Origin: Poa pratensis
Taxonomy: Eukaryota > Streptophyta > Magnoliopsida > Poales > Poaceae
Direction of reading: 5' to 3'
DNA: 64,000 nt
Assembly: GCA_947311845.1 (NCBI GenBank)
Contig: CAMZMU010000027.1
Location: forward strand, 32,379,723-32,443,722
Below, piece after piece: positions 49,392 through 62,500 of this stretch. Numbering within the stretch: the first letter of the stretch is position 1; each line of letters opens with the position of its first letter. Below the pieces are notes generated by a model that did no database searches, had not been told where the DNA came from, and saw only the letters and a program-made list of their open reading frames with translations. The translations under genes were made by a program, and so were the position numbers.

Positions 49392-49900
49392 TAGAGCTCA
49401 TCTCGCTATAAAATGTACAATAAATTATCACAAAATGTAGATTGTGAACCTAGGTGGTTTTGACAAAACGAGGTACGGTTGAGAGTGGGGGTTGGCATTG
49501 TGCGACGACTCTTATCTCTCTTTAATGAGGGAAACACATTTATTTGGATCGACACATATGGAATATTTTAGGAAACAAAACATACATGGTAAATACTGAT
49601 CATTTTTATTTAGTGCCACGTATACTAGTAACCGGATGCATTGATTTTTCTGTCCTTCTCCCAAACTCCAAGGCTCTAACCACATCGTACATGCGTGACA
49701 TGGAGTTGAAGCTGCTGATTCTCGGCATGAATCTATTTTGGTTTGGATTGCGGCGTGAAGCTTGAATTTCATTTAGTAAACTAAAAATAAGTTAGATACG
49801 AGAGAAAATTAATTTTTCTCTACGTGTCCTCTCATCTTGATGGTCAACATTGGGTGAAGCTACAATTGGCCTAAAACTTTTGTGTGGTTTATACTCACTC

Positions 49901-50878
49901 CATGGGCGGACCCAGCGGGTGGGCAGGGTGGGCCGTGGCCCACCCAGAATTATGTGCAAATTTTTTACTACCTCTAATATTCTATTCATATCGTGGCTCA
50001 GTTGTCCTGTTTGGCCTTTTTCCTCTCGATGCTTTGGCTGCGAAGGTGAGGCCGACTCGATTTTGTGTGTGTGCGATGCGAGCGCTGCCGCGTGCGAGTT
50101 CTAAATGCGTCGGCTGCTACTGTCAGACCATTCACGAATCATGATTAATATGCAGATATTACTTTTCCCTATTTATCTCGTCACCATACTTCACCTCCCA
50201 GTAAGTAGTGCTTAATCTATCATTATCATAAAAAATTATCGGCCAGTCACAAAGCCTATTTTGTTTTTGGACGACAACCTATGTTGTTTTATAGGTTGTA
50301 CGCTCCGTTTATTATAGACCGATCGACATAGAAATATTCATTTCTCGGTTGATACAGATAGTCATTCAGCCAAAAACATTTCACCATTTTGTACCTAGAC
50401 AAAGTTCAGTATATAATGGATGGTTCTTAGTTGTTACTCCCCCCATATTAAAATATAAAATTTCTAGCCTGTGCAGAAAAAGGTTAGAAAGTTTTATATT
50501 TTGATACGGAAGGAGTATTTCTCAGCTGATATTGATAGCATCCGACTGAGATCTCCTCACCATTTTGGACATGCACTAGTATCAATAAAAGTCATTTGGT
50601 TCACACCATTGATTTAGCGTAAGTCATTAATCAGTTGTGTGAGAAATAGCCAGCTGAAAGTGACCTCAACATTCTTATATTTGCAAATACTCACTCCATT
50701 TTTAAATATAAGATGTTTAAGGTATTGCATATGTTGTCTAGATGCGACTAAACTGAGTGAACATATAAAATAAAATGTGTCTATATACATGTGGATGTAG
50801 ACAAATTCTAAAACATGTTACATGCATTTTTTTTTTGAATTGTGCCCACCCTCCAGTTTTTTCCTGGGTCCGCCACTG
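49901..50878. mobile_element. hAT-type non-autonomous transposon
   Basis: Ends CATGGGCGGACCCAG and, inverted, CAGTGGCGGACCCAG; flanked by a perfect 8-bp duplication ACTCACTC (49893-49900, 50879-50886). It inserted into the first bases of the unit-2 Stowaway copy; unit 1 shows the uninterrupted sequence. The 978-bp interior has no transposase and hosts a further Stowaway (50437-50515). Confidence 0.88.
50437..50515. mobile_element. Short Stowaway MITE nested in the hAT element
   Basis: CTCCCCCCATATTAAAATAT and inverted ATATTTTGATACGGAAGGAG, with TA on each side. Only 79 bp. Confidence 0.75.
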
Positions 50879-50886
50879 ACTCACTC

Positions 50887-51027
50887 CATTCACTAATATA
50901 AGGCATTCTATTTAGTATTTCAATATTGAATACATACACTAAAATGAGTAGATATATGTACAAAATAAGATAGATATATTTGAATAAAAAAAAGCTAAAA
51001 TGTCTTACATAAGTGAACGGATCGAGT
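50887..51027. mobile_element. Stowaway MITE in unit 2 (main part)
   Basis: CATTCACTAATATAAGGCAT ... ACATAAGTGAACGGATCGAG followed by TA; homologous to 49242-49391. Its first bases lie left of the hAT insertion. Confidence 0.8.
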
Positions 51028-51559
51028 AGAACTTATCTCACTACAAAATGTAAAATAAATTATCACAAAGTGCAGATTGTGAACCTAGATGGTTTTGACA
51101 TAACGAGGTACGGTTGAGAGTGGGGGTTGGCTTTGTGCGACGACTCTTATCTCTCTTCAATGACGAAAACACATTTATTTGGATCGACACATATGGAATA
51201 TTTTAGGAAACAAAACATACGTGGTAAACATCGATCGTTTTTATTTAGTGTCACGCATACTGGTAATTGGATGCATTGATTTTTCTGTCCCTCTCCCAAA
51301 ATGGAAGGCTCTAACCATGCCTCATGGGCATCGTACACACACGACATGGAGTTGAAGCTGCTGATTCTCGGCATCAACGTTTTCTGGTTTGGATTGCGGC
51401 GTGAAGCGTGAATTTCATATAATTTGGTGCACTTGTCATAACTCAGTCACCTACTAGTTCCCTCATTTAATTCTTCAAAAAACTCACAAATTTCTCCAAA
51501 ACTAGGGGAGGGGGGCGGTGGCCCCCTCACCTACACTAAGTTATGCCACTAGATAAACA

Positions 51560-51700
51560 AGACCTACCAGGACTAGCCCTTGGTGGTATTTTTTTCATAG
51601 AGGCGACCACCCTCACGAGAATTCCCGAAATTCAGCCCCGACGGGGCTCGAACCCGGGTCGCTAGGCTTGCCACCGCGCACCTAACCACTGGATGTAGAC
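51560..51700 (-). mobile_element. tRNA-derived SINE-like sequence
   Basis: The minus strand has an A-box-like AGTGGTTAGGTGCGCGG (around 51690-51674) and a B box GGTTCGAGCCC (51654-51644), then a tRNA-unrelated body (GAATTTCGGGAATTC) and an A-rich stretch. There is no full tRNA cloverleaf, so it reads as a retroposed SINE, not a tRNA gene. Confidence 0.5.
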
Positions 51701-53550
51701 ATTCATTTGTTTGATTATATTTTGACAACTTTTTTCGTCGACGCAACGTTTCTAACCTTGCTAATACAATTTCACTTAATCAATATCACATTGAGGCTAT
51801 GACGTGGAGTCTAAAATGAAAAAGGTTGTACTTTCAACTTTCTTGTAGAACTACTTTTGACAACTTCTAAAATATATATTTAACGTCATTTGCTGAAATT
51901 TGTCGTTATTTACTAGCGTGTATTTTAATAAAAAAAAACTATAATGCAATCTTAACTCGCAATGAAGTGATCAGATGACCTTATATCCCATAATACTTTA
52001 TTATGATAATACGACATGTATCTTGATACTTCATATGTGTTATGTTTCATTAGCGCATAAAACCACTCATATGGTCGGACCATAATTTTGTCGTGACCAA
52101 ATATTCCCCTTCATTCTCTACTGGTATGTGTATTTTAATTGTCAAAGCTTAACCAATAATAACACATATAACCAATAACAAACTTAGACACCTTGTATAT
52201 CCAAATGTACGGCTAACAAGATGGCGATGGATCTTTTTTTTCTGTCTAGATCATGGTGTTCCTCTGATGACACTAGGCTCGACAGCCATAAGATTTCGAG
52301 TTTGGGACACCCGTCAGATCAAGAACATATATTGTAGTACCAACCTCATTATACCATGCTACTTCCTCTATTCGGGTGCCTAAGAACACTCTTTTTTCTA
52401 AGATTTTCCGGTAATCTAACCCAGACTATTAAATGACCTACAAGATAGTGTCACTTTCTTTTAATTTCTCTTCCTCCAACAATGCATACAAATTTTACTT
52501 TCAAAGTGCTTTTTCTTCCTCCCAATCCTCCAATGCAATTAATTTTCTCCCAAATATTGGTGCAAAATGTTAATACTGAGTGGATTAATTAACCTTCTTG
52601 GTCAAAGTGATCTGGCTCTCTGGCAGGTTATCAACTAAAACTTAATGTTTTGGACTGCAGAAAGAAATGGGATCATATAAATTTCTAGTAGTTTTTTACA
52701 ACATTTGTACAAAATCAAACGGCTATGTCATAAATTCTGAAAACAAGAGTTTAAAAATAAGAAGAATAACAAGATGTATTGTTAAGAAGTGAACCTACCT
52801 CACTTGGCTAGGCGAGTGTATGTACGAACCGGCCGCCCAGGTTCATGTCCTCGTAGACGTGAATTTAGGTTCTTATTATTTTACAAAAATGTATTGTTCC
52901 ATCAAAAGAAATTTGTGAACCTTTATATATTTTCACATATCTAATTCATAAAAAAACTTTATCTATGTTTTTTTTATAAAAATGATATTGGACCCAATAA
53001 ACTAGAAATACAATTATTCGATAAAACCAGCCTACTATATATTTAGTGTACACGTGCGACCAAAAATTTCCATTCGAAATGTTTTAAGGTACATAGAACT
53101 GATATGTTTTGAGACTCGAGCACATAGACATGTCGAAAAATCAGGAAAGTCAAATAAAAATTGCTACATAATCTGCCTCTATATTAGACCACTATTTCAT
53201 TTTGGCTCCCGTGTTCTACTGACCCCTTTGTTTAGAAAAATTCAGAAATTACATTCACAAGTTTTAAGAAAATCTTAAAAATCTATGGGACGTAGTCAAT
53301 TATGTTCCTATAAGTATGTAAAATCACAACCCTAAATCCATTTTACTCTATGCTACACAAAAATTATAATTTGTGTTGTTTTAAAAATGTGATCTGTCCA
53401 CTATATCCGGACCCATATTTCTTTCATTTCTGTGTTGCCAAGAATATAATTTAAAGCGATATTTAGCACTTTTTTAAGGATACATCTAGAATTTTTTCCT
53501 AGTTTTTTCTGAAACTAGGAAATATGATTTTTGAATTTTTAAAATAAAGG
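51701..53550. other. Intergenic, AT-rich
   Basis: Low-complexity AT-rich DNA with no coding content recognised. It includes a possible second SINE-like piece at 52795-52875 (next entry). Confidence 0.45.
52795..52875 (+). mobile_element. Second tRNA-derived SINE-like sequence
   Basis: Plus strand: A-box-like TTGGCTAGGCGAG (52804-52816) and B-box-like GGTTCATGTCC (52840-52850), 24 bases apart, then TTAGGTTCTTATTATTT. The arrangement fits a short SINE head. Weak without comparison. Confidence 0.35.
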
Positions 53551-53585
53551 GAGTACTGGTGTTGGGGAGACAGAAATCCTTACTC

Positions 53586-56077
53586 CTACGAGATGAATGC
53601 CCCGCGCGTTGCTGCGGTGATTCTAGACAACATCAAATTTGTAAACACATTAAATCCTACATAATTAATAAAAATACAAAATTTTCATTGCTAGTAAAAA
53701 ATCTCAGGGTCTTTAACTTCATTCAATTATTGTGGACATTAGTATAAAATGGGTGCATATCAATTTGAACAATAGTCGCAATAAATCGTAAGAAGATAAC
53801 ATGAAAATAAAATATCATTGAACAATTGTTGAAGGGCGAATATAAATCAGATTCTGAAACGTCATTTTCCAAGGGATCCAAGGTCATATCATGAGAAATC
53901 ACGGAGAGTGGTTTATAGAATAGGTGAGCCAAGGAGCCGAGGAGGCTATACCTATTTGAGAACAATTCACTTATGTGCATTCTTCAAGCCTTGAGAAAAG
54001 ATACGCATCATGGAAAAGAATAATGGAGCAAAGCCGTGATGTAGTACAAAAACTCATAAACAACCATTAATGAAACACCATATACTATGTCTATCATTTT
54101 TTAGTACTATAAAATCCATATTTAAAGAAGCACGTAAAATAGTCATGTCAACGTACATATAAACATTGACATTATTGTATTATTTGTTCCTCATCGAGAG
54201 AACAAAACAATATCTTGCATATCAAGCTAGTCTCCATTTACACTTGTTTTTAACCACACATTGAAAATATGAGTTTATGTTAGTGGCTTGTATGAAAGTA
54301 AATAGAAAGTAACCTAACTCTAGAATTCAAATTCTTATACATGTCGCGGTCATCATTTCCTAATTTAGGTTGACATATTGAGAAAGTCATAACGGGAAAA
54401 GCAGAAGAAAAAGATATGTCACAACTCACATATAAATACAGCTCTTCCTGTGAATATTGAAAATTATTTCGTTAGCACATCCGGAAAAGAAAACAAAGTA
54501 ATCGAAACTAAAAGGACCCCAAACGAAAACCTAGGACATGACCTAGATAACAATCGTGGGGTCCACAGAGGATAAGTCTACGTAAAGCTGTGCTAGTGAA
54601 ATCCGTCGAACAGCCTGTGTGTGAATCCATGCTCCCATTTAGCACCGCGCAAGCATCGCTAGAGCGAGTCATTTGTTTCGTTGAGCAGCGCGTGGCGTTA
54701 CTATAAGAAATTCGTTTCATATCTGTATATCAGAAGACACAGTCATCAGATGTTAATTTATAGGTATCAGAAAAAATAAACAATACTATGTTCTGTAGAC
54801 TGTAGCAACAAATTATCACCTACGATCCACAGAACGTCATGCAATTGATGGGATCAAGCGGAGAGACGGAGCACGCCATCTTATACAGGAGTAGAGGAAA
54901 TAAAAGGCAAAGAGTAGACATGCGTTTTTGTTTACCTTAGTTACCTTATGGAGTTCTTTCCATTTTCAATTTCTTCATCGGCTTGATGCCTAGATCTGTG
55001 AAGTCCATAGGAGCGGTGGCGGAGTTAGAGCAAACTCAATCAGGGTGCACTACCATGTAATATGTACTAATTTAGCTCACCATGGTGTACTAATCGTTGC
55101 TTACAGGGGTGCATACAGTGTTTTTTTAGCTAATTGCAAAGTAAAAAAATAAAGCTACCCGGGTGCCTGTGCACCCGGCTGGTTGCATGTAGCTCCGCCA
55201 GTGCATAGGAGCACGGGCTCTGAGTAGCCTGGACCGAAGATTGTTGGGGGCATGTTGCGTATCGTGGAGTGGCTGAGAAGGTACCTACCGATCGAACTGC
55301 AGGAGCGAGCAGCTATGGTGTGAGTGGCGGCGTGGAATGTAAGGACGGAAGGAGACTGAAGGGCAGCTTGGCTTGGTGGAGGAAATTATGCATTTTAAAA
55401 CGGAGGTGGTGAGCTGGGGAGGAGAAGACTACAGGAAATGGGCTGCTCGAATTCCTTCGCCGGTTACAAACTCAGAGAGTCAAATCATTTCCGTCGAATC
55501 ATTTCCTTTCTAGTCTATCTGCTAGTACGGGACGGCTGGACATCTCCTTTTTTCTTTTCTTAGACCATGCACTATGTCAAACCGACTCAAGAAAAAATGT
55601 GTCAGATTGGAGCATCGCTAGCATTTGGCTGCTATGTGTGGAATCGCTTGTTGGCCCACACATGCATACAAATGGCCCACACGTTATATCAATTTTCTAC
55701 TCTATCCAGCCTTCTTCGCTCCCTTTCTACCACAAATGGCCTCCGCATGCATGCAAAGAAGCGAACCAAAGTTTTGAGTCGCTTTTCTTGTCAGAGCCAA
55801 TGAATCGATTCCCTACTATGTATCGAACCGACTCAATCTCTTCTTTGGTTCGCTTTTTGCATACATAGTAGATGGTCTTAGGGTATGGGCATCTCACTTA
55901 GGCCAGACTTTGTATATGTTTTCTGGACCGGCCTGAACATGTAGAACACCAATGAACGGTGAGCTGATCACAAACGGATGGCTGTGAATATAAGGTGATG
56001 TGGCTAGGCTGCATGTGAAGATAGAAAAATCATAAATGAACTTAGTGAGGTTTTGCTTTATAAAAGATATAGATAGA
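53586..56077 (-). mobile_element. Possible degenerate Helitron
   Basis: The minus strand starts at 56077 with TCTATCTATATCTTTTATAA (TC start, preceded by A) and ends near 53586 after CCGCAGCAACGCGCGG, a short hairpin that matches the 3'-terminal hairpin style of grass Helitrons (CCCGTAGCAACGCACGGG type). The final CTRR is not preserved. The interior has no Rep/helicase. A hAT MITE at 55014 lies inside. Confidence 0.35.
55014..55203. mobile_element. 190-bp hAT-type MITE
   Basis: CGGTGGCGGAG at the left and inverted CACTGGCGGAG at the right, flanked by a perfect 8-bp duplication CATAGGAG (55006-55013, 55204-55211). The interior has a small hairpin, CCGGGTGCCTGTGCACCCGG (55159-55178). No coding content. 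Confidence 0.85.
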
Positions 56078-56169
56078 TTAGACTTCCTACTCTCATGCTC
56101 GAAATATGTATAACCTACTCCAATACTCCATCACAGGATATGTTGCTCCCATAACAAAATCGGTTGATT

Positions 56170-56178
56170 CCACTATAA
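56170..56178 (+). promoter_or_regulatory. Possible TATA box of COG1
   Basis: CTATAAAAAG near 56172, about 400 bases before the COG1 ATG. The long intervening GC-moderate sequence would be 5' UTR. Alternatives nearer the ATG were not obvious. Confidence 0.35.
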
Positions 56179-56582
56179 AAAGAAATCAGTTGATTGGGAC
56201 GTTTCAATTCTCTAGGATTTTGCCCCTACTAGCTGGGCCGTGCTGGGTCTTGTTGTAGAGAAATTGGTTGGACTTGGACACCTTCATCTTGGATTTGGAC
56301 TCTGATTATCTGATCGAGTTAGAGGTTTCTCCTACTGAAAAAAAAAAAGAACAGACACCGCTCCTCCAGAACCTGGTCCACTACTGCTCCCTCACATTAC
56401 GGCCCCACACCCTTGACTTGCCACAGGTCCACCTGCAGTGCAGCCTCCCAAAGCCCACTGCTAAGCTGAAACGAACGTGCTGCATCTCGTATTATCTCCC
56501 TCCCACCCTTCACAGTTCACCCTTCCGAATTGCGTTCCCCTCCCGGATCTCGCCGTGCGTTCTAAGTAAAAGCGCGGCCACG

Positions 56583-59500
56583 ATGCCAGCCGCGGCCGCC
56601 TCCGGCGGCGGCGTGGCCGACGCCGAGGAGCTCTTCCGCACCAAGCGCATCGCCGAGATCCGGGCCGCGGAGGGCGCCACGCGCCGCGAGATCTCCGCCA
56701 AGGAGGAGGAGCTCCGGCAGCTCGTCGGCCGCAGCTACCGCGACCTGCTCGACTCCGCCGACTCCATCCTCCTCATCAAGCAGTCCTCCGACGCCATCTC
56801 CGACAACCTCTCCCGCGTCTCCGACTCCCTCTCCTCGCTCTCCCCGCCGCCCCCCGAGGCCCCGACCTCCTCGCCATCCCCGTCCGGCGGTGGGCGCGTG
56901 CGGCTCTACGCCGCGGCGGCACGCGCCAAGTACCTCGTCGACACGCCCGAGCACATCTGGGGCCGCCTCGACGAGGGGATGCTCCTGGAGGCCGCGGGGC
57001 GGTACATGCGGGCGCAGGTCGTGCACCGCCTCCTCTCCCGCGACGCCGCGGCGGCTTCCCGCTTCCCCCTCCTCGCGCACCAGGCGCGCCTGGTGGAGGC
57101 GTTCCGGCCCCAGATCGCGCAGCGCGCGCGCGAGCGCCTCGCCGACCGCCGGCTCCCCGTCGCGGCCCACGCCGACGCGCTCGCCGCCGTGGCCGCGATC
57201 GACGCTCCCTCCCTAACACCATCTCAGGCGCTCCTCCTCCTCCTGTCCTCTCGCCGCGCCTGGATCTCCCAGGCTCTAGCCGCGCTAGCCTCGGATCCGT
57301 CCGCCTACGCCTCCGTGCTGTGCGACGTTGCGCGGATCGTTCGGGTCACCCTCGGCCACGTCGGGCAGCTGTTTGTGCCTGCGCTCACCGACTTGCCGCT
57401 CTTCTACAAGACCGTGCTCGAGTCGCCGCCCCCTGCACAGCTCTTCGGTGGCATTCCAGACCCTGATGACGAGACACAGTTGTGGAGACAGCACTGGGAT
57501 CAGCTTGAGGCTACCATGGTGCTGCTGGGGCCGGATGCTGTGGCACAAACCTGTACGGGTTGGCTTAAGGAATGCTGTGATGAGACCTTTGGTGTGATTG
57601 CTGGGGCGCAGAGGCTAGTTGACTCCATTGGGAGTGGGGAGGGGCTTGGCTCAGTGCAAAGGCTCGTGCGCGAGACACTAGATGGTAGGAAAGGACTGGA
57701 AGCGAGTTTGGAGCAGTGGCTGAAGAGCGTGTTTGGATCAGAGGTTGAATCCCCATGGGATCAAATCCGTGGGTTCATCTTGAAAGAAGGGAAGGATATT
57801 TTTGAGGACCGGATGGAGGAAGCATTTGTGCGACAGATGAAGGACATTGTGCATTCAGAATTTGATAGCTTGGCTGGTAGTGTTAATGTGTTGGAATCGA
57901 TTGAGGCGATTGGTGCCAATGCTGATCCAAAGGATGCTGGTGATTTTCTGGCGCATATGAGAAAAGCTTCGACCGGGGGCAGCGTATGGTTCTCGGAGTC
58001 TAAGGTCAAGAAAGGTGGAGTTTTGGCACACTTGAAACCGATTGCTGATGAGAATGACTTCCACAGCTGCCTAGACTTGTATTTTGGGCCGGAAGTTAGC
58101 CGCATCAAGAATGCAATTGACAGCAAATGCAAGAGTATTCTTGAGGATCTGTTGATCTTTGTCGAGTCACACAATTCTGTTCCGAGGTTGAAGGAATTGG
58201 TGCCATATCTTCAGGAGAAATGCTATAGGACCATCTTGGGAATACTGAACAATTTAGAAGCCAAACTTGGAAAGCTCTCTGATTCATTGGGAACCAAAAG
58301 TGGGGATGCCAGTGAGCCTGCTGCATCCGTTATTGTGGAGAGGTCTCTCTTTATTGGCCGCCTCTTGTTTGCGTTGAGATATCATTCAAGCCATGTACCC
58401 TTGATACTAAGCTCCCCTAGGCAGTGGGTAAAGGATTCTGGTGGTGCAGCATTTGCCAGGTTATCATCGCCCACACCAAGACATTCAAGAGCATCTTTTG
58501 ATTCGGCGGTACCTTTTCCCAGGAGGCACACAGTTGACAGCCCTAGGAGTCCTGGAAGTCAATATTTTGACAGCCCCAGAAGGCAACCTCTTGCTGCTGC
58601 TGCTTCCTTGCTTGGTGCTGATGATAGCTCCAATCCCAGACTTGATGAACTCAACAAGACCTTAAAGGCACTATGCATTACAGCTCACACTTTGTGGATT
58701 ACATGGGTTGCCGCTGAATTGACAGGCCTTCTTTCATATGCTCTTGATGCAGATGATTCATTAGCCTCATCAACCCCTTTAAGGGTACACCCTCAGCGCC
58801 ACTCGTTTTTTTTTTTTTGTTCTGGATCATTTGACCATTCTTAGTCGTATCTAGCTATGTCGTCTCATGCTATTCATATTATTACTAGTGCAGATTGTAT
58901 CTATTTTCCTATGAAGATGTATATCTAGAGTAACATCAGCGACACGTGCAACTTGTAAATTGTCATAATTACGCAGCCTGTTGGACATGACTGAACAGAA
59001 AGGAGACGTTCTCTTTGTGATTAAGCGCCACTGTAGTATTTTAGAAATTCTGGAACAATGTAGATGGTTGTACTTTAAGAAGTTCGGCTTAGCCTATGCC
59101 AGAACCACAATTTCAGCAATAATATCTCCTAGGATGGTTGATGGAGTTGTACGTAAAGGTGCACCTTTTCGAGACACTAAATAACTATTTTTCCTGTAGT
59201 TGTTCTGAAACGGGTTTGTCTTGTTGAGTCAGTAAGTTCTATTTAAAGATTCCAGCATCACTGTATTGTTCCATCGAGCTATTTCAATGTAAAAGGAAAT
59301 ATCTTATCTTTGGTTAATTGGTTACATATTCCAGCATCACTGTATGCTGCTTGTTTTGATTATTGGTATGGTTGCCTTGTCAGGGATGGGAAGTCACAGT
59401 CATCAAACAAGAGGAACCCACCGATGGACCCATGGAGATGCAAATAGCTCTTCCATCAATGCCTTCACTGTACATTATATCTTTTCTTTACCAATCATGT

Positions 59501-62500
59501 CTGGAGATTCATAAAATTGGAGGGCACATCCTGGACAGAACTATATTGCATAAATTTGCGTGGGAGTTACTACAGAAGGTATGTTCTGATAACAATTTAT
59601 CAACATGCATCACACTTTGTTATTGTTCCCATTACTTGTAGCGAAGAACCAATAGTTCTTCGCGTTGTTTTGTAATTAAGCTGCTTTACCATGCATCTGA
59701 TAAAAAGCTTGCTGCATTTGGTTACTTGTTAGCACTGATTATGGAATTCTGTAATTACTTTTGGTAGTTGTGTTCTTGGCTGAGAAGTTAAGCATGGCAT
59801 ATACATAAAGTTGTTACTCGTGAACTTACTAGATCATGACGGATTGACGGCACACGTTGCCGCGCGGTCTATTTCAATGATAAAATGCTAGGAATTTCTA
59901 TAATTATGGTGATATGGAACATGGAAGTGAAATTTGCATGAACTGATTTATTAATTCGAAAAACAGTGTCGCCACACTCCATGTCAGGAAAAGAAATTCT
60001 GATTGGTAGAAACATTAATCCGGACATACATATTCTTTATATCTAAGTTTTTAAGGCGGTAGAGCGAGCCAAGGCGACTAACCCCCGCCTTACCTTTTAT
60101 CCTTTTAAGCGCCAAGGCGAGGCAAGGCGACTAACCCCCGCCTTACCTTTTATCCTTTTAAGCGCCAAGGCGAGGCAAGGCGACGCCTTTGACATTGCAG
60201 GAAAAGAATTGTTCTGCACTTATATTACTAGGAAAAATAGCAATGACTGAGAGATGGGCCACTACTTATGCACCTCCCAGTGGCCCAAAAGCCTATCTAT
60301 TGGCCATACACCCATTGTACGTGTCCAGTCAACTAATTGTACTGTCGATCAAAATAAAAAAATAATTGTACCGAACTTGTTTGACTCAAACGTTTTTGCT
60401 TTATCATTTTATCTCAATCTGATGTTTACTTTCTTGTTCCATTGTGTTGGCTACAAATCCACCTGCAAAATAAATAGAAATAAACAAGTCTCATAATATG
60501 TATGAGGTTAGATCAGGCATTCTGTCCCAATTCTTGACCTGCAACACAGTTAGAATTTTCGAATGTGCTTTATTACTGAATCTGGATGTTTTGTAGTATC
60601 CATAAGATGTGAAACAGAGAAAGAGGGATGGGCTACCTTGCAACATCATGTCAATATTGTACATCTTCCTCAAAGTGACATGGCATTATGTAATTTATAC
60701 ACGCCGAGGCAGAAGCCAGTAGAGCAATTTAGGCATTTTGTAGAGTTTATTAATTGGCTACTGAGACCGATCAATCAAAGAAAAATTCGAGCCTGAATTC
60801 TAGCACGGTGGCCCAAATTCGACCCATAGGAGAAGGACACGGTTGCCCAAATTCGAGCCTGAATCCTAGCAGGCGTGCCGTGAGAGCCAGACGCATCCTT
60901 GACAATGTTTATCCACCGCTGGCCTCCTGTGGCTGGTCGTGGGGATTGTAGAAGAGACACCATTAGATGGAGGTTATCTTTTGCGGCTTCTTTTTTGTGT
61001 GGGCTTGCGGATGGGGTAGTGTTGTCTCGTGAACGTTGCCTGCAATAAATCTGCTGATTGTTTATCCAAGTATATGTTTTAAGTGCTAACGATTAACATT
61101 TTTGTGAAGTGTTAACTATTCATTTTCATATCTAGCTTTATTGGTCAAGTTTGGATATGAAAGTGCAGTGTACGACTTCCATTCTCGTCGGTGGACTAAC
61201 ATGTGCTTAAACTCATGCAGGTTATCAGTATCTATGAAAACCTTCTGGCATCTATCGAGTTAGGTAACTCACAGGTTTCAGAAAAAGGTGTTCTGCAAAT
61301 ACTGCTAGATCTGCGTTTCATTGGTGATATCCTATCAGGAGGCAAAAAATCTTCCACCAACTCTTCTGAAACACAAATGAAACAGGATTCTGTACCAAGC
61401 ACCATGACTAAGACTTCCTACAGGAGAAAACAATCACAAATTCCGGCAGATTCAGCTACCATAGAACCGATAAACAAGTTGATCATTAAATTCTCACAAA
61501 GACTGGATCCGATAGACTGGGCAACGTAAGTAATTTTTCTGTTCTACATTGTTATGCATGAATATGAACGTTTGACTAAATTAGCTTGCTCGGTAATCTT
61601 CGCAATTGAACCATGTCTCGTTTGAAACAGGTATGAACATTACTTGTGGGAGAATGAGAAGCAGTCTTACAAGCGTTGCGTTGTACTTTTTGGTTTCCTG
61701 GTTCAACTGAATCACATGTATACTGGTGCCGTACAAAAGTTACCAACAAAAGCAAATACAGATTCAAATATTTTGAGGTGCTCTCAGGTTCCAAGATTCA
61801 AGTACTTACCAATCAGGTAAATTATTGTTCAGTCAAACTGTATGACATTTTTAATGACATGGAGCATTTTTAGACTGTTAATTTTAGACAGAACCGTATC
61901 CTTCAAATATTTGATGAGATGATATGAATTGTTGTGAAGAATGTCGCATTGGATTTTCTGTATTATGTAGTAACTGGTACAAACTGCTATGATGGCAATG
62001 TGCAAAATACTAGTCTTCAAAGTGTCAATAGCAGATAATAGTGTAGCATATACTTGTCTGATGTTGCATTTTCATGCAGTCACATACTTAGGGTTTTCAT
62101 GACCGAGTTGGTTCCAACCTGGCCAAAACAGGCAGCAGCACTAATACAACTTCTTTCGCTGGCAACGATAGGGCAGCATGCTCCAGTTTAAAAAAAGTTA
62201 GCAGCTCTAGTTGAAAATTCGAATAGGACGGTTTCTTAGTTTGAGTTGAACTGTTTTTAAACACTCCTACACATACATGACAATGTTGCAAGGCATATGT
62301 CATAACTTGTGGATGAAATTAAGTAGATACCTTGCAGTCACATGACAACGTTGCAAGTCATTATCTTTTTGATGAAATAAGTACAGACTATTTCTGGCTT
62401 ATTACACAAAGTCAGCTATAAATTTGACAAAAAACTCAATGTGAATCGTCAAAGACATGTTTTCAGTGTCTCCCTTCTGCGGTGGGAGTTCCTTTTTCGC

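Larger units (their letters stand above)
49040..49773. repeat. Tandem duplication, unit 1
   Basis: Starts TTAGTAAACTAAAAAATATG and ends at GAATTTCAT before the next TTAGTAAACTAAAAATAAG. It contains a 72-bp insertion, a Stowaway MITE and the shared tail (GGATCGACACATATGGAATA, TTTGGATTGCGGCGTGAAGC). Unit 2 follows head to tail. Confidence 0.8.
49774..51419. repeat. Tandem duplication, unit 2
   Basis: Repeats unit 1 from TTAGTAAACTAAAAATAAG to GAATTTCAT near 51419. It carries a 978-bp hAT element that separates its first 127 bases from the rest. After removing the hAT the unit is about 660 bp and lacks the 72-bp insertion of unit 1. Confidence 0.8.

Noticed and set aside
51640..51690. A tRNA gene
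   Set aside because: Only the A/B boxes are tRNA-like; acceptor and anticodon stems do not form. SINE head is the better reading.
56268..56582. In-frame N-terminal extension of COG1
   Set aside because: The frame is open but has no ATG, and its composition is unlike the protein. The first ATG at 56583 gives the family N-terminus. It is treated as 5' UTR.
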